Assembly: GCF_014652935.1 (NCBI RefSeq)
Contig: NZ_BMZT01000007.1
Span: 132,464-196,463 of the forward strand
Length of the DNA: 64,000 bases
From: Luteimonas padinae
Lineage (GTDB): Bacteria; Pseudomonadota; Gammaproteobacteria; Xanthomonadales; Xanthomonadaceae
Direction: 5' to 3'
Both the position numbers and the translations under genes were made by a program. Positions within the stretch are counted from its first letter, which is position 1. Each line of letters begins with the position of its first letter. Positions 48,043 to 57,630 of this stretch are shown here, piece by piece. The notes beneath the pieces were generated by a model. That model worked only from the letters and a program-made list of their open reading frames with translations. It did no database searches and had not been told where the DNA came from.

Positions 48043-50519
48043 CAGCGCGCCGCCCGCTCGAGCGCGGCGACCGCGGTGTCGCGGTCGAGCACCGCCGGCA
48101 GCACCTCGCCCTCGCCGCCGCCGCGCGGATAGACGACGTAGAGCGGCACGCCGACGGCCCGGTGGCGTTCGAGGAAGGCGCTGATCTCCGGATCGACGTT
48201 GGTCCAGTCGCCGACCATGTAGGTGGCGCCGGTGCGTGCGAGGGCGTCGCGGAAGGCCTCGCTGGACAGGGTGGTGCGCTCGTTGGCCTTGCAGGTCACG
48301 CACCAGTCGGCGGTCATGTTGACGAAGACCGGGGTGCCGGCGGCGCGCAGCGCCTGCAGCCCGTCGGCCGAATACGGGACGCTGCCGCCCTCGGCGGCGA
48401 CCGCGGTGTCCGCCGGCGCCGGGAGCCGGCCCACCAGCCAGGCCGAGGACAGTGCGACGGCCAGCAGCGCGACCGCCGGCAGCCGCTGCAGCCAGCCGCC
48501 GCGCATGCGCGCGCGCTCCAGCCACCACAGGGCGAGTGCCATCACCGTCGCGCCCGCGGCCACCAGGGCCATCGCGTCGACGCCGCGCTGGCGGCCCAGG
48601 ACCCAGGCCAGCCAGATCGCGGTCAGGTACATCGGGAAGGCCAGCACCTGCTTCAGCGTGTCCATCCACGCGCCGGGCCGCGGCAGCCGGTCGGCCAGCG
48701 CCGGCACGAAGCCGACCAGCAGGAAGGGCAGGGCCAGGCCGACGCCCAGCGCCAGGAACACCAGCACGGCCACCGCCGCCGGCGCGGTGAAGGCGTATGC
48801 CAGCGCGCCGCCCATGAAGGGCGCGATGCAGGGGCTGGCCACGACGCAGGCCAGCACGCCGGTGAAGAAGTCGCCGACCGGGCCGGTGCGCGCGGCGAGT
48901 CCCTGGCCCAGGTTGGCGCTGCCGCCGACGCTGAACACGCCCGACAGGCTGAGGCCGACCGCGGCCATGAGCAGCGCCATCGCGGCGACGAAGCCCGGCT
49001 GCTGCAGCTGGAAGCCCCAGCCCATGGCCTGGCCGGCCGCGCGCAGCCCCAGCACCGCCAGGCCGACCACGGCGAACGCGGTGAGCACGCCCGCCGTGTA
49101 CCAGAGCGCGTGGCGGCGAGCCCGGGCGCGGTCGCCGCCGCCCTGGGCCAGGCCGAGCACCTTCAGCGACAGGATCGGCAGCACGCAGGGCATGACGTTC
49201 AGCAGCACGCCGCCGGCCAGCGCCAGCAGCAGGGCGAGCGCGAGGCCGCCGCGGCCAGCGGCGGGCGGCGTGCTGCGCGCGGCGTTGTCGGCGGTGGCGT
49301 CCGCGCCGGCATCGCGCGCGGACGCGCCGCCGCCGGGTGCCTTCACGCCGGGGGCGGCCCCGACGTCCGCGATGTCGTTGCCGGCGGCCGCGCCGTCCAC
49401 CGTGTCCGTTGCATCGTCCGGCGTCGCGGCGGCCGGGTCCGCAGCGAAAGTGCCGGCCTGCGCGCCAGGGGTGGACGCCGCAGCTGCCGAACCCGCCGCG
49501 TCCGCCGCGCCGGTCCCAGCCACCGCGTCCGCTCCGTCCGGCGCGGACGCCGAAGCCGGCGCCGTCACCGTGCCCGCCGGCAGCGAGAGGCGGACCTTGC
49601 GCGTCATCGGCGGGTAGCAGATGCCGTTGGCCTGGCAGCCCTGGAAGGTGGCGGTGAGGGTCGCCTGGCGCGGCTCGGCGTGGCTGCGCACCAGGGGTAG
49701 CGGCAGGTCGAGCTGGTCGAAGTAGACGACCGTGTCACCAAAGTATTCGTCGCGATGCTGCACGCCGCGCGGCCAGCGCGGCGTGCCGGCGCGGATGCCG
49801 TCGGCGTCCAGCTGGAAGCGGCTCTGGTCGCGGTAGATGTAATAGCCCGGCGCCGGCGTGAGGCGGACCAGGATCGCGTCGCCACCGTCGGCGATGGCCT
49901 CGAAGGTGAAGGCCTGGTCTTCGGGCAGCGGCATCGCGCCGGCCGCGCCGGGGAGCGCCAGCGGCCGCGGGCCGGCGCCCAGCGACTGGCCGAGCGCGGA
50001 GAAGCCTGCGTCGGGCTGGCCGTTGCCGGCGCTGTTCCGCGCGGCTGCCGCCGGCAGCGCCACGCTGATCGTGCGGGTCTGCGGCGGATAGCAGATGCCG
50101 ATGTCGGCGCAGCCCTGGTAGCGCACCTTCAGCTGCGTGCGGGGGGCGGTGGCGGTGCCGGGCAGGCTGGCCTGGACGTGGCCGCGGTAGGTTTCGACCT
50201 CGCCGAAGAATTCGTCGGTGTGGCGCTTGCCCGCAGGCAGCTGCAGGCCGCCGGGCGCGGCGCGGAAGCCGTCGTCCAGGGGCTCGGCGCCCATCCGGTG
50301 GCGATACAGGTAGTAGCCGTCGGCGATCGCCCAGTCGAGCTCGATGCGGTCCGCCGAAGTGGCTTCGGCGCGCAGCACGAAGGCCTCGTCCACCGGCAGC
50401 AGGTCGTCCATGTCGATGGCGCGGGCCGCCGGGGACGCCAGCAGCGCGCCGGCGATCGCGGACAGGCCGGCCAGGCGGATGAGGAGGGAGCCGCGACGGA
50501 CGATGGACTGCAGGTTCAA
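48042..50519 (-). CDS. dsbD: Thiol:disulfide interchange protein DsbD with two N-terminal sensor domains
   Basis: 825 residues against about 565-600 usually. After a signal peptide (1-34), two tandem nDsbD-like domains each carry the cysteine pair: C137/C143 (CADIGICYPP) and C295/C301 (CQANGICYPP). An Ala/Asp-rich linker (315-420) leads to eight membrane helices with the redox cysteines C445 (NVMPCVLP) and C564 (ASPCIAPF), then a thioredoxin domain with C740-VT-C743. It moves electrons from cytoplasmic thioredoxin to the periplasm. Two sensor domains could serve two outlets, one being the coupled TlpA. Confidence 0.92.
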   Translation of the reverse strand: MNLQSIVRRGSLLIRLAGLSAIAGALLASPAARAIDMDDLLPVDEAFVLRAEATSADRIELDWAIADGYYLYRHRMGAEPLDDGFRAAPGGLQLPAGKRHTDEFFGEVETYRGHVQASLPGTATAPRTQLKVRYQGCADIGICYPPQTRTISVALPAAAARNSAGNGQPDAGFSALGQSLGAGPRPLALPGAAGAMPLPEDQAFTFEAIADGGDAILVRLTPAPGYYIYRDQSRFQLDADGIRAGTPRWPRGVQHRDEYFGDTVVYFDQLDLPLPLVRSHAEPRQATLTATFQGCQANGICYPPMTRKVRLSLPAGTVTAPASASAPDGADAVAGTGAADAAGSAAAASTPGAQAGTFAADPAAATPDDATDTVDGAAAGNDIADVGAAPGVKAPGGGASARDAGADATADNAARSTPPAAGRGGLALALLLALAGGVLLNVMPCVLPILSLKVLGLAQGGGDRARARRHALWYTAGVLTAFAVVGLAVLGLRAAGQAMGWGFQLQQPGFVAAMALLMAAVGLSLSGVFSVGGSANLGQGLAARTGPVGDFFTGVLACVVASPCIAPFMGGALAYAFTAPAAVAVLVFLALGVGLALPFLLVGFVPALADRLPRPGAWMDTLKQVLAFPMYLTAIWLAWVLGRQRGVDAMALVAAGATVMALALWWLERARMRGGWLQRLPAVALLAVALSSAWLVGRLPAPADTAVAAEGGSVPYSADGLQALRAAGTPVFVNMTADWCVTCKANERTTLSSEAFRDALARTGATYMVGDWTNVDPEISAFLERHRAVGVPLYVVYPRGGGEGEVLPAVLDRDTAVAALERAAR

Positions 50520-50613
50520 GGCGATGCCATGCGGGGCAGGGGCCGACTAGGGTAGCCGAGCGGGTCGGTGCGGCGCCGGCGCGAGCGGTGGACGCATCGT
50601 TGCGCCGGAACGG

Positions 50614-50641
50614 AAAAGGGCGCCGGTTTCCCGGCGCCCTT
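50614..50641 (-). terminator. Intrinsic terminator after endonuclease gene
   Basis: AAGGGCGCCGG (50616-50626) and CCGGCGCCCTT (50631-50641) form an 11-bp stem with loop TTTC. Four As at 50614-50617 give a U-run on the minus strand, 24 bases after the stop of the endonuclease gene. Confidence 0.85.
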
Positions 50642-50664
50642 CCCCTGGCTACGGCCTGTCGCGG

Positions 50665-52542
50665 TCAGCGCAGGCGGCTGGCCCGGCTGACGGTGGTGGC
50701 CGCCGGCTTCGGTGCGGGTGCCGTCACGCGCTCGCCCAGGTTGCGCAGCCTCGGGTTGCGCGGCGGGTTGGGCTCCGGCGTCGCCAGCTCGCAGGTCGCC
50801 GGCGTGGTCGAGGTGAACAGCGCCACGCTGCCCCATTCCGGATGATCGATGAACGGGTTGCGGTTGCCCTGGTGGGCGAAGATCACCTCGTTGCGCGCGC
50901 GCTCGGCGTCATCCGGCGGGTCGGCCAGGTGCCATTCGATCAGCGTGGACAGCAGGCCCATGTAGGCCGGGGCGTCGAGCGAGCTGGTGCTGACGATCAG
51001 GCTGCGGTTGTCGGTGAGTTCCAGGTCGGGCTCGCGCTGGCCGGTGGTCGGATGCTGGCCGCCCTCGTAGCGGATGGCCATGTACATCACCGCGCGGGCC
51101 ATGTCGCCCTTGCGCGCGCCCCAGACTTCGAATGAACCGGTGTTGCCGTTGCTGCCCTGCACCCAGTTCGAGTTGCCCGGGTACACGCCGGTACCGCCGC
51201 CACGGCCGTTGTTGGCCTCGGTCGGGCGCTCGCCGCAGCCCGCGCCGCAGTTGGCGAAGGGCATGTTGCCGCGGTTGGAGTTGTAGACCTCGTCGCTCAG
51301 GTAGAGCATGTGGGTGTCGGTGTAGGGCGCGTTCGGCAGGCCATCCCGGCTGTTGCTCGGGAAGCCCAGCGAGTTCGGCCAGGTGTGCTCGCGGTTGTAC
51401 TTGTTGCTGCCGCCGGAGCCGGCGCGGTCCTGGCCCTTGGTGTAGCTGCGGTTGCGGTAGACGTCGAGGATCTTGCCGTCGTCGTTCGGGTCTTCGTCGG
51501 CGATCTCGAGGATGGTCCAGGTGTTGGTGCCGCCGCCGCTGTACGGATAGGCGACGTGGCCGCGGATGGTCTCGTGCAGCGAGCAGCGCAGCTGGCCGGG
51601 GCTCGAGGTGTTGACGCGGCCGTAGTAGCCGCCGCTGCCGGTGCCGCGGTCGGCGGACTTCACGCGGAAGGCGACGGTGGTGTCGGATTCGGGCGCGGTG
51701 TCGTCCAGGTCGGCGATCAGGCCGGCGTCGATGTGCAGCGAACAGGCCTGGCCCGGAACCAGCGGGCGCGACGGGGTCAGGGTGAAGCTGGTCGCCTGCC
51801 CGACGTGGTCGAGCCGCGTGGTGCGGCGGCGGCCCACGCCATCGCAGCTGAGGCTGAAGGCTCCCGGCTGCACGACCACCGGCTCGCTGAAGGTGACGGT
51901 CATGTCGGCCGCGTACGGGAAGTCGCTCGAGCCGTCGGCGGGGAAGGTGTCGACCACGCGGGGCGCGGCGTTGCCGGGCTCGCCGAAGGACTGGCCGTTG
52001 TTGCAGGTGCCGAAGGTCTGGGCGGCCGATTCGGCCCACGAGAAGTCGGCGGCGACGTTGCCGGTGCCGGTGAGCTGCAGCGAGGTGCCGATCGGGGCCG
52101 TGTTGGCCTCGGCGACGCCGATGTCCACGCTGGTCATCCCGGCCGCGGGGCCGTTGCTCGCGGTGAACGTGCCCTCGTAGCTGAGGAACTGCAGCACGTT
52201 GCCCTGCGGGTCCACCAGCGCGACGCCGTCGGGCGAGCCGTTCTGCAGGCCGTCCAGCGGATAGTTGACGGTCGCGAAGCGGACCTGTCCGCCGCACGTC
52301 GCCAGGTTGCCGGCCGGCAGGATGTCGGTGCCGTAGCTGCCGCCGCCGTTGCCGTTGTAGCGGACCAGCTGGTAGCCGGCCAGGCTTTCCCCGGCGCTGC
52401 CCACGACTTCGATCGCCTCGCCTGCGTCCGTGCCGGCGTTGTCGTAGTGGATCTCGTTGATGAAGACCTCGGCCTGGGCCGGGAACGTCGCCGCGACCGC
52501 AAGTGCGATCGCGCAGAACAAAGTGGAACGCTTGCCGCGCAT
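50665..52542 (-). CDS. Secreted endonuclease I family protein with lamin-tail domain
   Basis: 625 residues. Signal peptide ends PAQA (about 24). Residues about 25-185 are a lamin-tail domain (VFINEIHYDNAGTDAGEAIE, SPDGVALVDPQGNVLQFLSY). An Ig-like domain (about 195-300; VTFSEPVVVQPGAFSLSCDG) follows, then EndA/NucM nuclease (about 305-565) with the catalytic NREHTWPNSLGFP and GDMARAVMYMAIRYEG. It should cut extracellular DNA or RNA for nutrient use or biofilm turnover. The nuclease core is clear; substrate is not known. Confidence 0.9.
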   Translation of the reverse strand: MRGKRSTLFCAIALAVAATFPAQAEVFINEIHYDNAGTDAGEAIEVVGSAGESLAGYQLVRYNGNGGGSYGTDILPAGNLATCGGQVRFATVNYPLDGLQNGSPDGVALVDPQGNVLQFLSYEGTFTASNGPAAGMTSVDIGVAEANTAPIGTSLQLTGTGNVAADFSWAESAAQTFGTCNNGQSFGEPGNAAPRVVDTFPADGSSDFPYAADMTVTFSEPVVVQPGAFSLSCDGVGRRRTTRLDHVGQATSFTLTPSRPLVPGQACSLHIDAGLIADLDDTAPESDTTVAFRVKSADRGTGSGGYYGRVNTSSPGQLRCSLHETIRGHVAYPYSGGGTNTWTILEIADEDPNDDGKILDVYRNRSYTKGQDRAGSGGSNKYNREHTWPNSLGFPSNSRDGLPNAPYTDTHMLYLSDEVYNSNRGNMPFANCGAGCGERPTEANNGRGGGTGVYPGNSNWVQGSNGNTGSFEVWGARKGDMARAVMYMAIRYEGGQHPTTGQREPDLELTDNRSLIVSTSSLDAPAYMGLLSTLIEWHLADPPDDAERARNEVIFAHQGNRNPFIDHPEWGSVALFTSTTPATCELATPEPNPPRNPRLRNLGERVTAPAPKPAATTVSRASRLR

Positions 52543-52696
52543 TCGGTGCCTCTCCCCATGGTGGACCGCGCAATCTACCTCCCCTTCATGACGGTTGTCG
52601 CGCAGGGACACACCTTTCCGCGTGCCTGCACGCCGGCGCGACGGGCGGGCCGTATTCTTGCCGGCTTCTCCCTCCCCACTCATCGCAGGCTCTTCC

Positions 52697-53197
52697 ATGC
52701 AGGTTTCCCACCGCTCCGCGCTGCGCGCCGGGCTGGTGGCGCTGGTGCTGGCTTCGGTGCCGCTGGCGGCTTCGGCCGGCAGCGACATCGAGCTGGCGAT
52801 CGGCGCCTCCACCACGACCGACCGGGAGTTCACCCGTACGGGTTCGATCGCCTGGGTGCCGGCGCTGCGCCAGCTCGACAACGCCGTGCTGCGCGCCCAG
52901 ACCGGCCTGATCTACGTTGACGGACGCCGCCCCGTCGCCGACCGGGACCTGGAGGACGATGTCTGGGTCGGCTACGTCGGCCTGCGCTACGAGCGCACCG
53001 ACAACGGCCTGGCGCTGGGTGCCGCGATCGGTGCCCAGTCGGGCGAGACCGACGCGCTCTCCGGCGATCCGCAGTTCATCACCTCGGTCGGCTGGCGCTG
53101 GGACCGGTTCTCGCTGTCCATCCGCCACATCTCCAACGCCAGCCTGCACAGCCCCAACGACGGCGAGACCGCCCTGGTCGGCGCCTGGCGCTTCTGA
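52697..53197 (+). CDS. PagL-like outer-membrane lipid A 3-O-deacylase
   Basis: 166 residues. A signal peptide ends ASA (about 26); the rest is a predicted beta-barrel with alternating strands. The catalytic region RHISNASLHSPNDGET near residue 145 holds the His and Ser of the PagL motif HxSN, followed by NDG. It removes the 3-O acyl chain of lipid A. ATG 52697 fits the signal. Divergent from the endonuclease across 154 bases. Other small barrel families could give a similar match, but the HxSN motif is good. Confidence 0.78.
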   Translation: MQVSHRSALRAGLVALVLASVPLAASAGSDIELAIGASTTTDREFTRTGSIAWVPALRQLDNAVLRAQTGLIYVDGRRPVADRDLEDDVWVGYVGLRYERTDNGLALGAAIGAQSGETDALSGDPQFITSVGWRWDRFSLSIRHISNASLHSPNDGETALVGAWRF

Positions 53198-53269
53198 TCG
53201 GCCGGCGCCCCCCGCGCGCCGGCCGACGGGGCGGCCCGCAGACGGGCGACATGATTTATCCCGCCCCCC

Positions 53270-53297
53270 CTTGAACCGCGTCGGCGGCCCCCCATCT
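53270..53297 (+). promoter_or_regulatory. Sigma-32 heat-shock promoter for groES-groEL
   Basis: CTTGAA (53270-53275), 14 bases, CCCCATCT (53290-53297) closely match the sigma-32 consensus CTTGAAA and CCCCATNT. The expected transcript begins near 53304, leaving a leader of about 120 bases before groES. I see no CIRCE inverted repeat. Confidence 0.82.
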
Positions 53298-53422
53298 TGC
53301 GGGCATCCCGGCGCTGCCGGGTTCTCGCGGCGCGTCCTCTGGCACTCGGCCCTGCCGATTGCCAGAATGCGCGACCGATTGACCGTCGACCCCCGTAAAT
53401 TCAATCACTTGTGAGGATCGCA

Positions 53423-53710
53423 ATGAACCTGAAGCCGCTCTACGACCGCGTGGTCGTCAAGCCGATCGAAGCCGAGCAGATGTCCGCCGGCGGCATCGTC
53501 ATCCCCGACAACGCCAAGGAAAAGCCCACCCAGGGCGAGGTCGTTGCCGTGGGCGAGGGCAAGGCCCTGGACAACGGCAGCCTGCGCGCGCCGAAGGTCA
53601 AGGTCGGCGACAAGGTCATCTACGGCCAGTACTCGGGCTCGGCGTACAAGCACGAAGGCACCGAATACAAGATCGTGCGCGAGGACGACATCCTCGCCAT
53701 CGTCGGCTGA
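53423..53710 (+). CDS. groES: Co-chaperonin GroES
   Basis: 95 residues. The heptameric lid of GroEL. The mobile loop region ([20 protein letters not shown]) and the final [10 protein letters not shown] are standard. ATG 53423 has GAGGA 6 bases upstream; the in-frame start 12 bases earlier (GTG) is not needed. Preceded by a sigma-32 promoter; groEL follows after 57 bases. Confidence 0.96.
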   Translation: MNLKPLYDRVVVKPIEAEQMSAGGIVIPDNAKEKPTQGEVVAVGEGKALDNGSLRAPKVKVGDKVIYGQYSGSAYKHEGTEYKIVREDDILAIVG

Positions 53711-53746
53711 GCGCGCCCCGAAGGGCATCAAATCCCCATTCCCTGA

Positions 53747-55408
<1,662 letters not shown>

Positions 55409-55437
55409 TCCAGCGCGCCCGCGTCACTGCGACATGG

Positions 55438-55467
55438 AGGACCCCGCTTCGGCGGGGTCCTTTTTTT
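55438..55467 (+). terminator. Intrinsic terminator after groEL
   Basis: AGGACCCCGC (55438-55447) and GCGGGGTCCT (55452-55461) with loop TTCG, followed by T-run to 55467. Confidence 0.95.
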
Positions 55468-55558
55468 GGGGGGGGCGAACGTCCGTGACGGGGGCGTATC
55501 GCCCGATTCCGGAGGCGATGCGACAATCCGCGGCTCCTGACCGAATCGACCCACACCC

Positions 55559-56473
55559 ATGGCCGGCGCCTCCCTGCTTACCCTCCTCGACGACATCGCG
55601 GCCCTGCTCGACGACGTCTCGATCCTGACCAAGGTCGCCGCCAAGAAGACCGCCGGCGTGATCGGCGACGACCTGGCGCTCAACGCGCAGCAGGTCGCCG
55701 GGGTCAAGGCGGCGCGCGAGCTGCCCGTCGTCTGGGGGGTCTTCAAGGGCTCGCTGGTCAACAAGCTGATCCTGGTGCCGGCGGCGCTGCTGATCAGCTG
55801 GCTGGCGCCGATGCTGGTGGTCCCGCTGATGATGGTCGGCGGCGCCTACCTCTGCTACGAAGGCTTCGAGAAGGTGGTGGAGAGGCTGTTCCACCGCCAC
55901 GAGAAGCCGGACCCCGAGGCGCGGGCGAGGGCCGTGCTGGCCTCGGGAGAAACGCCCGCCGAGCTCGAGAAGAAGAAGATCAAGGGCGCGGTGCGCACCG
56001 ACTTCATCCTGTCCGCGGAGATCATCGTGCTCTCGCTGGCCGTGGTCGCCGGCGAGCCGCTGCTGACGCGCGCGACCTCGCTCGCGGTGATCGCGCTCGG
56101 CGTCACCATCGTCATCTACGGCGTGGTCGCGGCGATCGTGAAGATGGACGACGCCGGGCTGTGGCTGGACAAGCGGCCCGGCACGGTCGTCCCGGCGATC
56201 GGGCGCGCACTGCTGTATGCCGCGCCGTGGCTGATGAAGGCGCTGGGCATCATCGGCACGATCGCGATGTTCCTGGTCGGCGGCGGCATCTTCGTCCACA
56301 ACATCGATGCCCTGCACCACCTGCTCGAGACGATGCAGGGCTGGGGCCTGCCGGCGTTCGCCGCCGACACATTGAGCAGCCTCGTGGTCGGCGTGATCGT
56401 CGGCGCGATCGTGGCGGGTGCGGTGACGCTGTTCAACCGCGTGCGCGGCAAGTCGCCCGCCGCGGCGCACTGA
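55559..56473 (+). CDS. DUF808 (YedI-like) membrane protein
   Basis: 304 residues with six or so hydrophobic segments. The family signature is the N-terminal LLDDIAALLDDVSILTKVAA then TAGVIGDDLALNAQQVAG, present in full. Function is unknown. It begins 92 bases after the groEL terminator and ends 9 bases before the MurG-type gene, so the pair may be co-transcribed. Confidence 0.87.
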   Translation: MAGASLLTLLDDIAALLDDVSILTKVAAKKTAGVIGDDLALNAQQVAGVKAARELPVVWGVFKGSLVNKLILVPAALLISWLAPMLVVPLMMVGGAYLCYEGFEKVVERLFHRHEKPDPEARARAVLASGETPAELEKKKIKGAVRTDFILSAEIIVLSLAVVAGEPLLTRATSLAVIALGVTIVIYGVVAAIVKMDDAGLWLDKRPGTVVPAIGRALLYAAPWLMKALGIIGTIAMFLVGGGIFVHNIDALHHLLETMQGWGLPAFAADTLSSLVVGVIVGAIVAGAVTLFNRVRGKSPAAAH

Positions 56474-56482
56474 GGTCGGAGC

Positions 56483-57625
56483 ATGAGGGTCGAGGACGCG
56501 GGCGCGCGGCGCGCCACGGTCGGGCTGGCCGCCGGCGGCACCGGGGGGCATCTGTTCCCCGCCGAAGCGCTGGCGCGCGAACTGCAGGCGCGTGGCCACG
56601 GCGTGGTGCTCTACACCGAGGCGCGCGGTGCACGCTTCACCCGGGCGCTGGAAGGGATCCCGCACCGCGTGCTGCCCGCGCGCAGCCTGGCCGGCGGCCC
56701 CGCGGGCAAGCTCGCGGCCGCGGCGGTGATCGCGCGCGCGGTGCTGGCTGCGCGCGCGGACATGAAGCGGCGCGGCGTGGCGCTGATCGCGGGCTTCGGC
56801 GGCTATCCCAGCTTCGCGCCGGCGCTTGCCGGCCGCAGCCTCGGGCTGCCGTTGCTGCTGCACGAGCAGGGCTCGCGCCTGAGCATGGCCAACCGCCAGC
56901 TGCTGCGCTTCGCCGACCGCGTGGCGACGTCGTTCGCCGGCACCGGCGGGGCCGACGCCGATGCGCGCGGCCGCTTTGTCGAAACCGGCAATCCCGTGCG
57001 CGCGAGCATCCTCGAGGCCGCCAGCGCGCCGTACCCGTCGCTCGACGCCGCTGCGCCCCTGCGCCTGCTCGTGGTCGGCGGCAGCCAGGGCGCCGCGGTG
57101 TTCGGCCGCGTCGTGCCGCCGGCGCTCGAGGCGCTGCCCGCCGAGCTGCGCGCGCGGATCCGGCTGTCGCTCCAGTACCGCGGCGACGATGCCGACGCCG
57201 TCGCCGCCGGCCTGCGCGCGGCCGGCATCGAGGTCGAGCTGCGGCCCTTCTTCGACGACATGGCCGCGCGCCTGCGCGATGCGCACCTGGTCATCACCCG
57301 CGCCGGCGCGACCACCATCGCCGACCTGCTGGTGGTGGGGCGGCCGGCGATCGTGGTGCCGATCCCCCAGGGTGGTTCGCGCGAGGAGCAGCGCGGCAAT
57401 GCCGAGGCGCTGGAGCGCCTCGGTGCCGGCTGGTGCATGCGCGAGGACGATGGCGGCTTCACCGCGTCCGCGCTGGCGGACCGGCTGCGGGTGCTGGCGG
57501 CGGATCCCTCGATCCTGACCGGCGCGGCGGCGGCCGCCGCCCGGCTCGGACGCCCCGACGCGGCCGCGCGCCTGGCCGACGAGGTCGAGGCGATGCTGGC
57601 GGCCCGCGCCAGCGGGGCGGGCTGA
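56483..57625 (+). CDS. murG: MurG-family glycosyltransferase
   Basis: 380 residues. MurG adds GlcNAc to lipid I to give lipid II. Motifs: LAAGGTGGHLFPAEALA, IAGFGGYPSFAPALAG, LLHEQ, TGNPVR, LVVGGSQGA, ITRAGATTIADL and IPIPQ-like VPIPQGGSREEQRGNA. In the last motif the common DDHQ segment is replaced by GSREEQ, retaining the Gln. It is not next to any division or mur gene, unlike standard murG in the dcw cluster. It could be the sole copy in a moved position or a second copy; the window cannot decide. It ends 5 bases before the next gene. Confidence 0.82.
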   Translation: MRVEDAGARRATVGLAAGGTGGHLFPAEALARELQARGHGVVLYTEARGARFTRALEGIPHRVLPARSLAGGPAGKLAAAAVIARAVLAARADMKRRGVALIAGFGGYPSFAPALAGRSLGLPLLLHEQGSRLSMANRQLLRFADRVATSFAGTGGADADARGRFVETGNPVRASILEAASAPYPSLDAAAPLRLLVVGGSQGAAVFGRVVPPALEALPAELRARIRLSLQYRGDDADAVAAGLRAAGIEVELRPFFDDMAARLRDAHLVITRAGATTIADLLVVGRPAIVVPIPQGGSREEQRGNAEALERLGAGWCMREDDGGFTASALADRLRVLAADPSILTGAAAAAARLGRPDAAARLADEVEAMLAARASGAG

Positions 57626-57630
57626 ACGCC

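Noticed and set aside
53198..53269. Possible CIRCE element before groES.
   Set aside because: No TTAGCACTC-N9-GAGTGCTAA-like repeat is present.
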